A DNA stretch of 40,738 bases, taken from the NCBI GenBank assembly GCA_014238155.1, contig JABABQ010000016.1, positions 1 to 40,738 on the forward strand. Reading direction: 5' to 3'. Position numbers and translations under genes: made by a program. Source of the DNA: Rhizobiaceae bacterium. Lineage in GTDB: Bacteria > Pseudomonadota > Alphaproteobacteria > Rhizobiales > Rhizobiaceae. The notes under the pieces are model-generated. The model worked only from the letters and a program-made list of their open reading frames with translations, was not told where the DNA came from and made no database searches. Below are positions 1-7,859 of the stretch, in pieces (position 1 is the first letter of the stretch; the number at the start of each line of letters is the position of its first letter).

Positions 1-1164
1 AAGCGCTATTGGGGCAGGCATTTTTGGGGGAGAGGTTATTTTTCGACAACCAATGGCGCGATCACAGAAGATCTCGTCCTTCAGTACCTGGAACAGCACT
101 CAGACAAATCTACCGGCGCCAGCCGGTAGTGGTTTAAAACCGGAAATTTTCGACAGATTGGCAGGGAACTGGGAGTTCGATATCTGTTGAGTGGCAGCAT
201 TCGACGCTCTGGTGACCGGATCAGAGTTAGCGCCCAACTGATTGAAGCCGAAACGGGTGAGCGGTTGTGGGGAGATCGCTATGACAGGAGATTGGGCGAT
301 ATTTTTGCCGTCCAGGATGAGATCACTCAAAGCGTGATGGGCTGTTTGCAACCGGAATTATTGTCAGCTGAACTGGATCGAAGCGTTCGCAAACCACCAC
401 AAAATCTGGATGCATGGGAATCTGTTGTCCGAGGCATGTACCTGTACAGCCAACATTCGCAGGACTCCACCTCAAATGCCCTTAGCCTTCTAAAACAGGC
501 AAGTGAGTTGGACGATACTTATGCGCAGGCACTGGCGCTGCAGGCGGTCTGTTTGGTCTGGCGCGCCTTTCAGGGATGGGAGGATATGGGTGAGGCTCTG
601 GAGAAAGGAACCGGTCTCACCAACCGTGCTGTGGTCTTGGATGTGAACGAACCTTGGATTTATATCGCACAATTGTTCATCGAACTGGCTCACAAGTCAG
701 ATGCCGACGCCTCAAGGGCCATTGGTAGAGCAGTCGAATTGAGCCCAAATCTCGCGTATGCCCAAGGTCTCCTTGGATGCAATCATGGTCTGGCGGGACG
801 TACCGATGAGGCTTTGCACCACATTGATCTGGCAGTTCGACTGAGCCCGCGAGACACTTTTATCGATGAGTTTCAGCTATATTACGCGTTCACGTATTTT
901 CAGGCGGGGCGGTATTCAGAGGCGTTGGCATCGGCCCGGGCCGCCGCGGCTCTGCGACCAGAGCATCCAAACATACATGTCTTTGCAATCGCATCTCAGG
1001 CGTTGTTGGGCGACCCGGACGGCGCAAAATCCGACGTATCGATCCTCATGTCCCTGGTTCCCCGTTATTCGGTAACCCACGCCAAAGATACATTTCCTTA
1101 TTATCAAAAAGCAGACCAAGAGCGGCTGGCCGACGGCCTGATTAAGGCAGGTGTGCCGGAATAG
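1..1164 (+). pseudogene. TPR-domain protein, adenylate-cyclase-associated type, 5' part broken
   Basis: The open part (from about 187, TTG, to 1164) encodes the C-terminal half of the TolB-like/TPR module that usually follows an adenylate/guanylate cyclase domain or a DNA-binding domain. The recognisable block GRELGVRYLLSGSIRRSGDR is followed by SAQLIEAETGERLWGDRYDR and then by TPR-like helical repeats (AYAQGLLGCNHGLAGRTDEA, EALASARAAAALRPEHPN). The family homology continues upstream in the same frame (ITEDLV, HSDKSTGASR), but a TAG at 127-129 interrupts it, and the bases before position 60 fit the family poorly. The gene therefore looks inactivated, unless translation restarts at 187. The true N-terminal domain lies outside the window or is lost. 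It is followed by a convergent LysR gene. Family assignment is fairly sure; the pseudogene call depends on that one in-frame stop being real. Confidence 0.6.
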
Positions 1165-1253
1165 AGCGAGCGTTTTTCCAACCGGGGGCAGGCAATAATG
1201 GTTCCATTTACACGGGAACGGTTCTAATCTTCATCATCAATAAGAATGTTGGT

Positions 1254-2195
1254 TCAAGAATTGGGCGCTTGCAGTCGCATTTCGTGATTCTCACATTCTC
1301 CTAATTTCGAGACAAGCTGGTCTTTTAGGAATTGGGTCAGCGCTTGCACTTTCGCAGTCCTGTGCAGATCCATGTGTGTCACCAACCACAGCGTGGCATC
1401 CCATTCTGGCAGAGAAGGGGCCATCTGCATCAGGTCCGGGTTGGAATTTCCGGACAATAACGATAAAAATCCGATCCCCGCACCAGCATGGACCGCGTCT
1501 TCTACGCTTCGGATATCTGAGGCACGGTAAACGATGCAATGATCAGGTACATGCTTGTTCATCCACATTTCAAAAGGCGCACGCGCTGCCGGTGACGTGC
1601 GGCGAATGAAGCGATGATTGACCGTGTCGTCGTCACCACGCAACGGTCCATATTTGTTGACGTATTCCTTGTGGGCGAACATAGACATGGAAAGCCGACC
1701 CACATTTTGAACGATGTTATTTTGCTCTTGCGGCTTTGATCCGGCGCGCAGCGCCACGTGGGCCTCGCCATATTCCAACGCCAAAGTGCGATCTTCACCG
1801 ATGAACGTCATACGAATGTCGGGATAAAGTCGCCCGAACTCAGTAAGCAGCGGCGTGATCTGAGGAGACATTCCGCTAAGCGAAGTTACAACCAAATCAC
1901 CACTTACCGCTTCACTGCGTCCCTTGAGATTGCCGGCAAGCTGCCCCAAAAGGTCTTGCGTTTTTGCAGCCGTATTCATGAGTTCGAGACCAGCTTCCGT
2001 GGGATTGTATCCGCGCGGATTGCGCTGGAACAATTTGCAACCCAGTCTCGCCTCAAGGGCGTCAATATGCCTGATCACGGTTGCATGATGAATGCCGAGA
2101 TGATCGGCAGCCGCGCTCAATGTGCCAAGTCGAGCCACATGATAGGCGATACGGACCTCGTTCCAATCACCGAGCAATTTGTTTTGTTCATTCAT
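1254..2195 (-). CDS. LysR-family transcriptional regulator
   Basis: A cytoplasmic LysR regulator of normal length (313 aa from the ATG at 2195; a TTG at 2231 would add 12 residues). The N-terminal winged helix-turn-helix reads VARLGTLSAAADHLGIHHAT, followed by VIRHIDALEARLGCKLFQR, and the rest is the periplasmic-binding-like effector domain (about residues 90-290). It is divergent from the azoreductase gene, with about 85 bp between the two ATG codons, which is the classical LysR arrangement; it probably controls that gene and itself. An inverted repeat TGTTCA-TTCA-TGAACA (2185-2200) overlaps the ATG. The effector cannot be read from the sequence. I chose the ATG because the 12 extra residues look unlike the family N-terminus. 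Confidence 0.85.
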   Translation of the reverse strand: MNEQNKLLGDWNEVRIAYHVARLGTLSAAADHLGIHHATVIRHIDALEARLGCKLFQRNPRGYNPTEAGLELMNTAAKTQDLLGQLAGNLKGRSEAVSGDLVVTSLSGMSPQITPLLTEFGRLYPDIRMTFIGEDRTLALEYGEAHVALRAGSKPQEQNNIVQNVGRLSMSMFAHKEYVNKYGPLRGDDDTVNHRFIRRTSPAARAPFEMWMNKHVPDHCIVYRASDIRSVEDAVHAGAGIGFLSLLSGNSNPDLMQMAPSLPEWDATLWLVTHMDLHRTAKVQALTQFLKDQLVSKLGECENHEMRLQAPNS

Positions 2196-2280
2196 GAACA
2201 GACTATGTTCATATTTCGAGCTTTTGTTCAAATTCTTAGTAATTATATCCGGTTCTCAAACTGAAACCTGGACCACTGAC

Positions 2281-2895
2281 ATGGCAAAATCACAATTGAA
2301 CATATTAAAAATTGACTCCTCTGGCCGCCACGATGGTTCGGCATCACGTCAATTGACACAACGTTTGGCCGATCGTTTGGCGGCAGAAAATTCGAACGCC
2401 CAAATCGTTTCTCGGGATGTATCCTTTGGCCTTCCAGTCGTTACTGAAGATTGGATTGGTGCAAACTTCACTCCACAAGACCTTCGAAACGACGCTCAAA
2501 AGAACGTGCTCCATCAATCAGATGAACTTGTGTCGGAACTTCACGCTGCGGATGTTTTGGTGATCGGTCTTCCGATATATAATTTTGGTGTTCCTGCAGC
2601 CCTTAAAACCTGGATCGATCTGATATGTCGTGCTGGAGAGACATTCAGCTACTCAGATGCTGGCCCAGAAGGTCTTTTGACGGGAAAACGCGCAATTGTT
2701 GTCGTGGCTTCGGGCGGCGTCCCCGTCGGCTCGCCAGCTGACTTTGCCACCGGTTATCTGACCCAAGTGCTCGGTTTCGTCGGAATCACCGATGTGATTT
2801 ATGTTTCCGCTACCGGTCTCGCAATGGACCCAGAAGCCCCTTTGCGCAGTGCGGAAGCTGAAATTGACATGCTCGACCTGGGGTTGGCAGCATAG
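2281..2895 (+). CDS. azoR: FMN-dependent NADH-azoreductase
   Basis: A flavodoxin-like quinone/azo reductase of 204 aa, the normal length for AzoR. It reduces quinones and azo or nitro compounds with NADH through bound FMN in the cytoplasm. The N-terminal phosphate-binding segment KIDSSGRHDGSASRQLTQRL is clear, as is the flavin loop IGLPIYNFGVPAALKTWID (about residues 97-116). The reading frame is open for 34 codons further upstream, but the family starts just before the first beta strand, so the ATG at 2281 is preferred. It is divergent from the LysR gene at 1254-2195 and probably controlled by it. Physiologically it is likely to protect against electrophilic quinones, which would suit an aromatic-degrading host; that role is inference. 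Confidence 0.9.
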   Translation: MAKSQLNILKIDSSGRHDGSASRQLTQRLADRLAAENSNAQIVSRDVSFGLPVVTEDWIGANFTPQDLRNDAQKNVLHQSDELVSELHAADVLVIGLPIYNFGVPAALKTWIDLICRAGETFSYSDAGPEGLLTGKRAIVVVASGGVPVGSPADFATGYLTQVLGFVGITDVIYVSATGLAMDPEAPLRSAEAEIDMLDLGLAA

Positions 2896-2923
2896 TCTGC
2901 CTGACTTGCGGCTTCCAGATAGG

Positions 2924-3379
2924 TCACTGGAGTTTCTGTAAGGAATACTTTTGCCGGGCCCCGACAACAATTTGATATTTAGTCACATTGCCGTCCCGGC
3001 TGGAAGCCGCAACATTTACTTCGAATGCGTTGATGTCACCAAAGTCCGTCGATACTTCCAGCACATTGCCGTTGCTGAGTTCCTCGACTTTTGCGGTTCG
3101 CGCCAATTCATAATCTTGGCTTTCGGAATTGCTTCTCATCCACTGAATGAACAGTTGATGACTTACATGTTCCACCCCGCCTGAAATGATCACAGCGCGA
3201 AAATATCCTTCATCATCTCCAGTTGACCAGAACCCTCCTGACTGGACGACGTGAATGACAGCTGGCACCAGTTCCGCCTGTTCAAGGGCAAGATCGTCCG
3301 CCGACACGGGCGTTGCAGACAGCATGATGCCCAGCATCAGTATCCATGTGCTTATAAACCTTGAGATACTATTTTTCAT
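2924..3379 (-). CDS. Secreted protein of unknown function
   Basis: A protein of 151 aa with a clear Sec signal peptide (MKNSISRFISTWILMLGIML, cleavage likely after SATPVSA, giving mature DDLALEQAEL). The mature part is about 125 aa, with mixed strand-like segments (FRAVIISGG, VLEVSTDFGDINAFEVNVAA, KYQIVVGARQKYSL) and no cysteine. I do not recognise the family. The reading frame is open for another 35 codons upstream to 3484, but that would bury the signal peptide, so the ATG at 3379 is chosen. It is convergent with azoR, with only 28 bp between the stop codons, and no hairpin terminator is visible there. An exported beta-rich protein is the most that can be said. Confidence 0.65.
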   Translation of the reverse strand: MKNSISRFISTWILMLGIMLSATPVSADDLALEQAELVPAVIHVVQSGGFWSTGDDEGYFRAVIISGGVEHVSHQLFIQWMRSNSESQDYELARTAKVEELSNGNVLEVSTDFGDINAFEVNVAASSRDGNVTKYQIVVGARQKYSLQKLQ

Positions 3380-3676
3380 GACCGATTGCCCATCATTCAG
3401 AACCACAGAACGTCTGTTCAACTTCAGGTTAGCAAAAATCCGCAGATTGGTTTGAAAAATATTCGCTATTAGCGGCCTGATCAAATTAATGGGTCCTGAG
3501 CCAAGACAGCTATCGTCATGATTTCTCGATGCACTGTTTGGTTTTTTTGTATATCCATCACTAGTTGGTTAATTTGATGCGAATATTGAAATTCTTACCA
3601 AATATAATTGTGTTGTAAAACAAAACATATGAGTATATTGTAAACTAGGAAACTTCGTAGTGGATAAAATATTGAT
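3380..3676. other. AT-rich intergenic region
   Basis: Between the divergent secreted-protein gene and the first AT-rich paralog. The composition becomes strongly AT-rich from about 3520. No gene, RNA or convincing sigma-70 promoter with proper spacing is visible; promoters for both flanking genes must lie here. Confidence 0.4.
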
Positions 3677-4072
3677 ATGAAATCGAAGATAAATATTTAT
3701 TATATTTATAGACAATTCTCGATGACTGTCTTCACATTACTATTGTTGATAGATCCAGCGGTTGCTGATGGGACTCACGATGTTAAAGTAAAAATTTTAA
3801 ATAACTCAACCGATAACATTCAAATTTTCACTTATAATCGAAAAGATAGATCTAAAAACAAACCTCATAAGGTTTACTATATTTCAAAAAATGGCAGTAA
3901 ATGGGTAGAGGCTCACGGGCAAGGAAAAAACCGTATACAAATCAAAATAAAACCCAGCAGCTGGGGTGGATCAATTACTGGGTGTTATGACAACAACCTA
4001 ATTTTGTATAATGTTCCACGAAAAGTCACAAATAATAAAACTCTGAAAATATCCGGGTGTGGCAGAATTTGA
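3677..4072 (+). CDS. Small secreted protein, first of two tandem paralogs
   Basis: A protein of 131 aa with an N-terminal signal peptide (hydrophobic core MTVFTLLLLIDPAVA, cleavage before DGTH) and a basic mature domain of about 100 aa. It is clearly paralogous to the gene at 4644-5039. Shared blocks are DGTHxVKVKI, HKVYYISKxG, W-V-x-AHGQGKN and IQIKI, plus a C-terminal cysteine pair (GCYD and SGCG) that probably forms a disulfide in the periplasm or outside. I recognise no known family. Codon use is extremely AT-rich (AAA, AAT, ATA, TTT dominate), unlike neighbouring genes, so recent horizontal acquisition is likely. An alternative start is the ATG at 3722, which gives a more typical signal peptide. 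A beta-sandwich binding or toxin-like role is possible but unsupported. Confidence 0.65.
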   Translation: MKSKINIYYIYRQFSMTVFTLLLLIDPAVADGTHDVKVKILNNSTDNIQIFTYNRKDRSKNKPHKVYYISKNGSKWVEAHGQGKNRIQIKIKPSSWGGSITGCYDNNLILYNVPRKVTNNKTLKISGCGRI

Positions 4073-4643
4073 GATCTGTGGACATTATACTGCAACTCCA
4101 TGATTGTTGCTGCCTGGCACGATAAGGATTCATAGTTGACGACATAGGTCTTCTGTATGGCAACCTGCGCCGGAGTTCATGGGCATGCATCGCATTGCAA
4201 ATCAGATGCCATCGATTCCCTATACCTTCATGTCGGCAATCTGTATCGCTGCAATCGTCATCTTCCGAACCAATCGATGAAGCCCGCGCATAAAATCCCT
4301 TAATGTATGCAGACGCGTGATTGACGTCATTTTCCACTAGTTCACCATGTCGTCCGGTTATCTTGTGATGTGCTTGTAACTAATCTGCCTCATTCGATAT
4401 TTCGGCACCAAACCGGCATCTTTCAGAATTTTTGCTACAGTGCTGATGGGAGCCACTAACTCTTCTCAAGTCAGCTTCCGTGTATTTTTTTGATGCAAAG
4501 TTTTGTGTTTTTACGCATTTCCAGAACTTGTTATTCTATCTAGATCGTATGTTGGGAATTCAGTCCAAATATATTTGCATTGTTTTGTGATATGTAAGAG
4601 TATGTCCAAAATCATGTGACCACGTAAAGAAAGAAAAGCAGCA
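4073..4643. other. Intergenic region with possible degraded mobile-element sequence
   Basis: A 571-bp stretch between the two paralogs with no intact gene. On the minus strand around 4340-4500 short stretches look like broken coding sequence (KKYTEADLRRV in one frame, then STVAKILKDAGLVPKYRMR in the next), interrupted by frameshifts and stops. This resembles a dead helix-turn-helix or transposase fragment, but I cannot assign it to a family. The final 150 bases are AT-rich and should hold the promoter of the second paralog. Confidence 0.3.
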
Positions 4644-5039
4644 ATGTCGATAAAAAAAGTCGTATTCAATATTTTGAGTAATTTATCTTTGGCTATTGTA
4701 TTTTCCTCATTGTTAATTAGATCTGCAATGTCAGATGGAACTCATGGTGTTAAAGTTAGGGTTACAAACAACGCCAACAGGGAAATTCAAGTTGTAACTT
4801 TTAATGCAAAAGATAAGAATAAAAGCATTCCTCATAAAGTATATTATATTTCAAAGGATGGAACTAGATGGGTGAAGGCTCACGGGCAAGGCAAAAATCA
4901 TATACAAATTAAAATACAACCCAGAGGCCAGGTTATGTCCACTGTGGGATGTTATGATGGTGCTGGAAACATGTACAATGCCGCATTAGATGTCAGTAAT
5001 GGCAAATTTCTGGTAATATCCGAGTGCGGTCCAGTTTAG
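4644..5039 (+). CDS. Small secreted protein, second of two tandem paralogs
   Basis: A protein of 131 aa, exactly the length of its paralog at 3677-4072. The signal peptide (NILSNLSLAIVFSSLLIRSA, cleavage near AMS) precedes a basic domain starting DGTHGVKVRV. The most conserved stretch is PHKVYYISKDGTRWVKAHGQ followed by GKNHIQIKIQP; cysteines in VGCYD and SECG are kept. The N-terminal thirds have diverged more than the mature domain, as expected if the mature fold is under selection. Codon use is AT-rich like its paralog, and the gene ends directly next to an IS5-type transposase remnant. Function is unknown. It was probably duplicated after or during transfer of this island. Confidence 0.65.
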   Translation: MSIKKVVFNILSNLSLAIVFSSLLIRSAMSDGTHGVKVRVTNNANREIQVVTFNAKDKNKSIPHKVYYISKDGTRWVKAHGQGKNHIQIKIQPRGQVMSTVGCYDGAGNMYNAALDVSNGKFLVISECGPV

Positions 5040-5040
5040 G

Positions 5041-5536
5041 CTCAGGCCTCATTAAACCTACCATATTACGGTTGCGGCGAGTGTTGTTTCCACCATGTAT
5101 ATGTCGCGCATCGGCCGTAGTGGGTTTTAGTGCGGCTCGATACTCATCACTGTAACAGCCCTTGTCGGCAATCATGACCTGCGCATCAGGCAAAGCAGGA
5201 TAGGTGTCGTGGCGCATATGTGTTGGAATCCTGGCTTGATGTTAGCCCCATGATGATGGGTTTTCCCTCACCATTGACGACAGCATGCAGTTTTGAGTTC
5301 AGGCCGCTATTGGACCGCCCGAAATGGCGGAGTACATCTGTTTTTTAAATGCTGGACGCCGTTCGGTGTGCTTTGAGATGGGTGGCATATGTCATCAAGG
5401 TTCCCGGCTTGCTGTCCTCACACACCAGGCCGCTGAAAATACGCACGCAGTCCACCAAATTGACCATCAGATGACCAAAACATATCAAATAATGACAAAC
5501 CGTGATCGATTGCCAAACTGAATCAGAATTGCACAA
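5041..5536 (-). pseudogene. IS5-family (IS427-like) transposase remnant
   Basis: Pieces of an IS5/IS427-type DDE transposase are found in order on the minus strand but in different frames. They are, from upstream, IFSGLVCE and ATHLKAHRTASSI (just before a stop), then RSNSGLNSKLHAVVNGEGKP around 5250-5310, then LPDAQVMIADKGCYSDEYRA around 5140-5200, then a trace of the following basic segment NTRRNRN. The second and third catalytic-region motifs (KLHAV, ADKG) are recognisable. At least two frameshifts and a stop are present, and the N-terminal third and C-terminal end are missing. It cannot encode an active enzyme. I did not find its terminal inverted repeats. It marks the AT-rich paralog pair as part of an old mobile or rearranged region. 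Confidence 0.7.
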
Positions 5537-5609
5537 TCATTAAAAAGACACTAAACAATGCGGCCCGAGCCTAGCAAGATAGCGATGCGAGCGCTGCGAA
5601 AAGACAATT

Positions 5610-5635
5610 CATACTGACAGTATGCTGTCAGTATG
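5610..5635. promoter_or_regulatory. 11-bp perfect inverted repeat upstream of SRPBCC gene
   Basis: CATACTGACAG, spacer TATG, then CTGTCAGTATG: two perfect 11-bp arms, ending 42 bp before the preferred start at 5678 and overlapping an alternative ATG at 5633. Size and symmetry are typical of TetR- or PadR-type operators. No such regulator is encoded nearby, so the cognate protein is elsewhere or lost. Confidence 0.6.
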
Positions 5636-5677
5636 TCACTGATAGAAACAATCAGTACCGGAACTGAGACCCGCAAT

Positions 5678-6142
5678 ATGATACACCATGAACGCATTCT
5701 GGAAATAGACGCCACGCAGGACGAGGTATGGGCCGTGATTGGCCGCTATATGCATATTGACGAATTTGCACCATTTATTGCTTCAGTCGATGCGCTGACA
5801 GACGGAAAGGATGGAATGGGGTCGAAACGGCGCTGCCATTTCGACAACGGCAGTTCTCTGATTGAAGAAGTCATTGAGTGGCAGCCAAATCGTGGTTTTC
5901 GAGTGCGTCTGTCGGATTTGGATCCAATGCCCATGCAGGAAGCGCTCGCAGAGATTTCCGTAGCACCACTGGAAAACAGCCGGTCCAGGGTAACGTGGTC
6001 GATGGACTATCGTGTGAAGTATGGACCTATCGGGTGGTTGCTGGGCCAAACTGTGATGAAGCTGATGATGGGCAAGGTTTTGTTGGCCAATCTGAATGGG
6101 CTGGCCGAAAGGGTTCGATCGAATCAAATGGCGGCCGCATAA
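5678..6142 (+). CDS. SRPBCC (START/polyketide-cyclase-like) family protein
   Basis: A single-domain helix-grip protein of 154 aa from the ATG at 5678. The start of the domain (MIHHERILEIDATQDEVWAV) and its end (a long C-terminal helix, MKLMMGKVLLANLNGLAERV) match the SRPBCC fold, which binds hydrophobic ligands in a central cavity. Members act as cyclases, lipid carriers or unknown binding proteins; nothing here fixes the ligand. An upstream ATG at 5633 would add 15 non-homologous residues and sits inside the palindrome at 5610-5635, so it is less likely. The gene is convergent with a ruined MFS transporter gene; SRPBCC and MFS genes are often neighbours under TetR control, so this may be the last intact part of a former detoxification cassette. 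Confidence 0.75.
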   Translation: MIHHERILEIDATQDEVWAVIGRYMHIDEFAPFIASVDALTDGKDGMGSKRRCHFDNGSSLIEEVIEWQPNRGFRVRLSDLDPMPMQEALAEISVAPLENSRSRVTWSMDYRVKYGPIGWLLGQTVMKLMMGKVLLANLNGLAERVRSNQMAAA

Positions 6143-6160
6143 GCCAACTGATGTGAACGG

Positions 6161-6707
6161 TCATCTCGTCAATCGCCAACCTGCCAGACACGAGATCAAA
6201 GCAAATGGTACGAACGCGATAAAGATCCAAAATGCAGCCGCCTGCGCGGTGTCTGGTGTTACATCCGCTCCGAAACCAAATGAATTGGCGGCAATTCCTG
6301 CAGCCGCAGCCCCGAATGCGAATCCAACTTGTTGCATTGTAGGGGCGGCTGAAGCGGTTTGATCGACTTCTGTTTCAACAGCGTTATCATGACGTCCCAA
6401 ATTTGGTGATACAGCCAGCGCCACGGCGATGAATACCGCAGCCTGGAATGCGACAGCAATGAAGGCCCATCGCCAGCTTCCAAAAGTGGCGAATGTGCCG
6501 CCAACCAACGGACCCGCAAATGCCGACATATGCAAGCGCAACCAGATAACCTCCGCCAAATTCTCGAACGACACTTGGCAAAGTAGTTGCGGCCAGCAAG
6601 TTGCTCGCGGCGTGAAGCCAGACAGCGAAGCACAATGGTGCAAGACGAGCCCCGCGATCTTCAGAAAAGAGCGAGGATCTCCTCGTTGTAGTTTTCTTTG
6701 ATTTCAA
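6161..6707 (-). pseudogene. MFS multidrug-type transporter, frameshifted and internally deleted
   Basis: The N-terminal membrane segment RLAPLCFAVWLHAASNLLAA, followed by TTLPSVVREFGGG, reads in one frame from 6707 to about 6550. Then the frame changes and the protein resumes with GPLVGGTFATFGSWRWAFIA (the transmembrane 5-6 region of 14-helix drug exporters). After NLGRHD it jumps to a C-terminal part, MQQVGFAFGAAAAGIAANSF, ending in AGWRLTR. An intact member has about 450-500 residues; here only about 180 codons remain. Two internal segments (roughly helices 2-4 and 7-11) are missing in addition to the frameshift. It cannot make a working transporter. It lies downstream of the HxlR gene on the same strand, which may once have controlled it. 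Confidence 0.7.
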
Positions 6708-6862
6708 CTTGCGCGCCTGATCTGTCGTTTGATTCAGCGCATTCTAAAAGTTGAAGTTAAGTTTACGTCAATAGGGGTTTTTTAAGATCGACAGAGACGG
6801 CATATTGGCCGGACCACGCCGAACCATGAGCTTTAACCGGCCAGCTCCGCACTGATGGCAAT

Positions 6863-7570
6863 CTATTCTGCCGCTGGCATTCGCCCATATTTGGCCATCG
6901 GGCTGCAGGTATACCAGGTGCTGAACGTCGCAACTTCCTTGGTGTCGCCATCCAATCGAATACTTTCATCACCAATAGCGTTGCTCAGACTGACGTGCCC
7001 AAGCCACAGCTCCACCAGCGTTCGTATGCTGGAAGCTACCCACAGATCAACCTCGTGCCCCGGATTCTTGACGCAAACGTCCACATCATCGTTTTCAAAG
7101 ACAAGCCAATAAAAACGGCGATCGGTTGGTACGCCCTGAAGTTGGAATTCGACAACGCGTCTGGAATCAACCTGATGCGCTTGCGACAGGATAGATTGTC
7201 GCAGCTCCCAGAAGAGTACGTCTGAATCAAGATTCTTGTCATCGGTAATTTCTCGACGCAACCACTTTTGAGCCCACATTCCCATCTTATCCAAAACCGG
7301 AAACAATTCCTTTCCGGACTCGGTGAGGGTGTAACTGTGCCCTCGCTTGCCATCCTTTGATCTCTTGTCAATGATCCCGGCGTGTTCGAGTTCCTTCAGC
7401 CTGCGGGATAACAGGGCTGACGACATTCGCGGGAGGCTCGCCTGAAGTTCGCTATAACGAGTTGCACCGCAGAACAGGCTCCGCAGAACAAGTGGTGTCC
7501 ATCGTTCAGCCATTACTTCGGCTGCGACAGCGATGGGGCAATACTGCCCAAATCCTCGTGTGTTTTCCAT
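6863..7570 (-). CDS. HxlR-family regulator with C-terminal ligand-type extension
   Basis: A protein of 235 aa from the ATG at 7570. The first 110 residues are an HxlR/MarR-like winged helix: the signature YCPIAVAAEVMAERWTPLVL precedes RSLFCGATRYSELQASLPRM and then a wing, RSKDGKRGHSYTLTESGKEL. HxlR proteins are usually about 120 aa; the extra 120 residues (FQLQGVPTDRRFYWLVFEND onward) resemble the SCP2-like sterol-carrier extension found in longer HxlR members and may sense a hydrophobic ligand. The gene is divergent from the monooxygenase gene at 7860, so that operon is the likely target. A frame extension to 7654 lacks family similarity and is not used. An inverted repeat lies 35 bp upstream at 7605-7623. 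Confidence 0.8.
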   Translation of the reverse strand: MENTRGFGQYCPIAVAAEVMAERWTPLVLRSLFCGATRYSELQASLPRMSSALLSRRLKELEHAGIIDKRSKDGKRGHSYTLTESGKELFPVLDKMGMWAQKWLRREITDDKNLDSDVLFWELRQSILSQAHQVDSRRVVEFQLQGVPTDRRFYWLVFENDDVDVCVKNPGHEVDLWVASSIRTLVELWLGHVSLSNAIGDESIRLDGDTKEVATFSTWYTCSPMAKYGRMPAAE

Positions 7571-7604
7571 GGATACAAAGTTAGCTGAACATTTTTGACC
7601 AAAC

Positions 7605-7623
7605 AACTTCAGAATGTGAAGTT
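7605..7623. promoter_or_regulatory. Candidate HxlR operator
   Basis: AACTTCA-GAATG-TGAAGTT, perfect 7-bp arms with a 5-bp spacer, between the divergent HxlR and monooxygenase genes. Similar half-sites (TTGAAGTT) occur at about 6749-6760, upstream of the broken MFS gene. The link to HxlR is inference from position. Confidence 0.45.
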
Positions 7624-7859
7624 CAGGGAAATTCGTAAAATCGTTTGATATCAACGGATTGAATGAATTCTTGCCGCTTGGGTGAATAATTGTGGCGCGC
7701 TTATCAACTTTTGCGCTTTACATGCAGAAGTAGTCAAAGCCATCCCAAACTGAGAGATTGCGTTTACTGAACCGGCTTCGTTGGCATGGCTTGCGACTGG
7801 TACAACTCGCTGCATGACGTTGAAAAGCTTCTTGCTGCTGCCGAACAAGGAAGGTCAAT

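Noticed and set aside
2185-2200. Inverted repeat TGTTCA-TTCA-TGAACA at the LysR start
   Set aside because: Could be an operator, but arms are only 6 bp and it overlaps the coding start; not strong enough for a separate finding.
4026-4337. 103-codon minus-strand frame between the secreted paralogs
   Set aside because: Overlaps the end of the first paralog, has unusual cysteine- and arginine-rich composition and resembles no protein; judged chance or debris.
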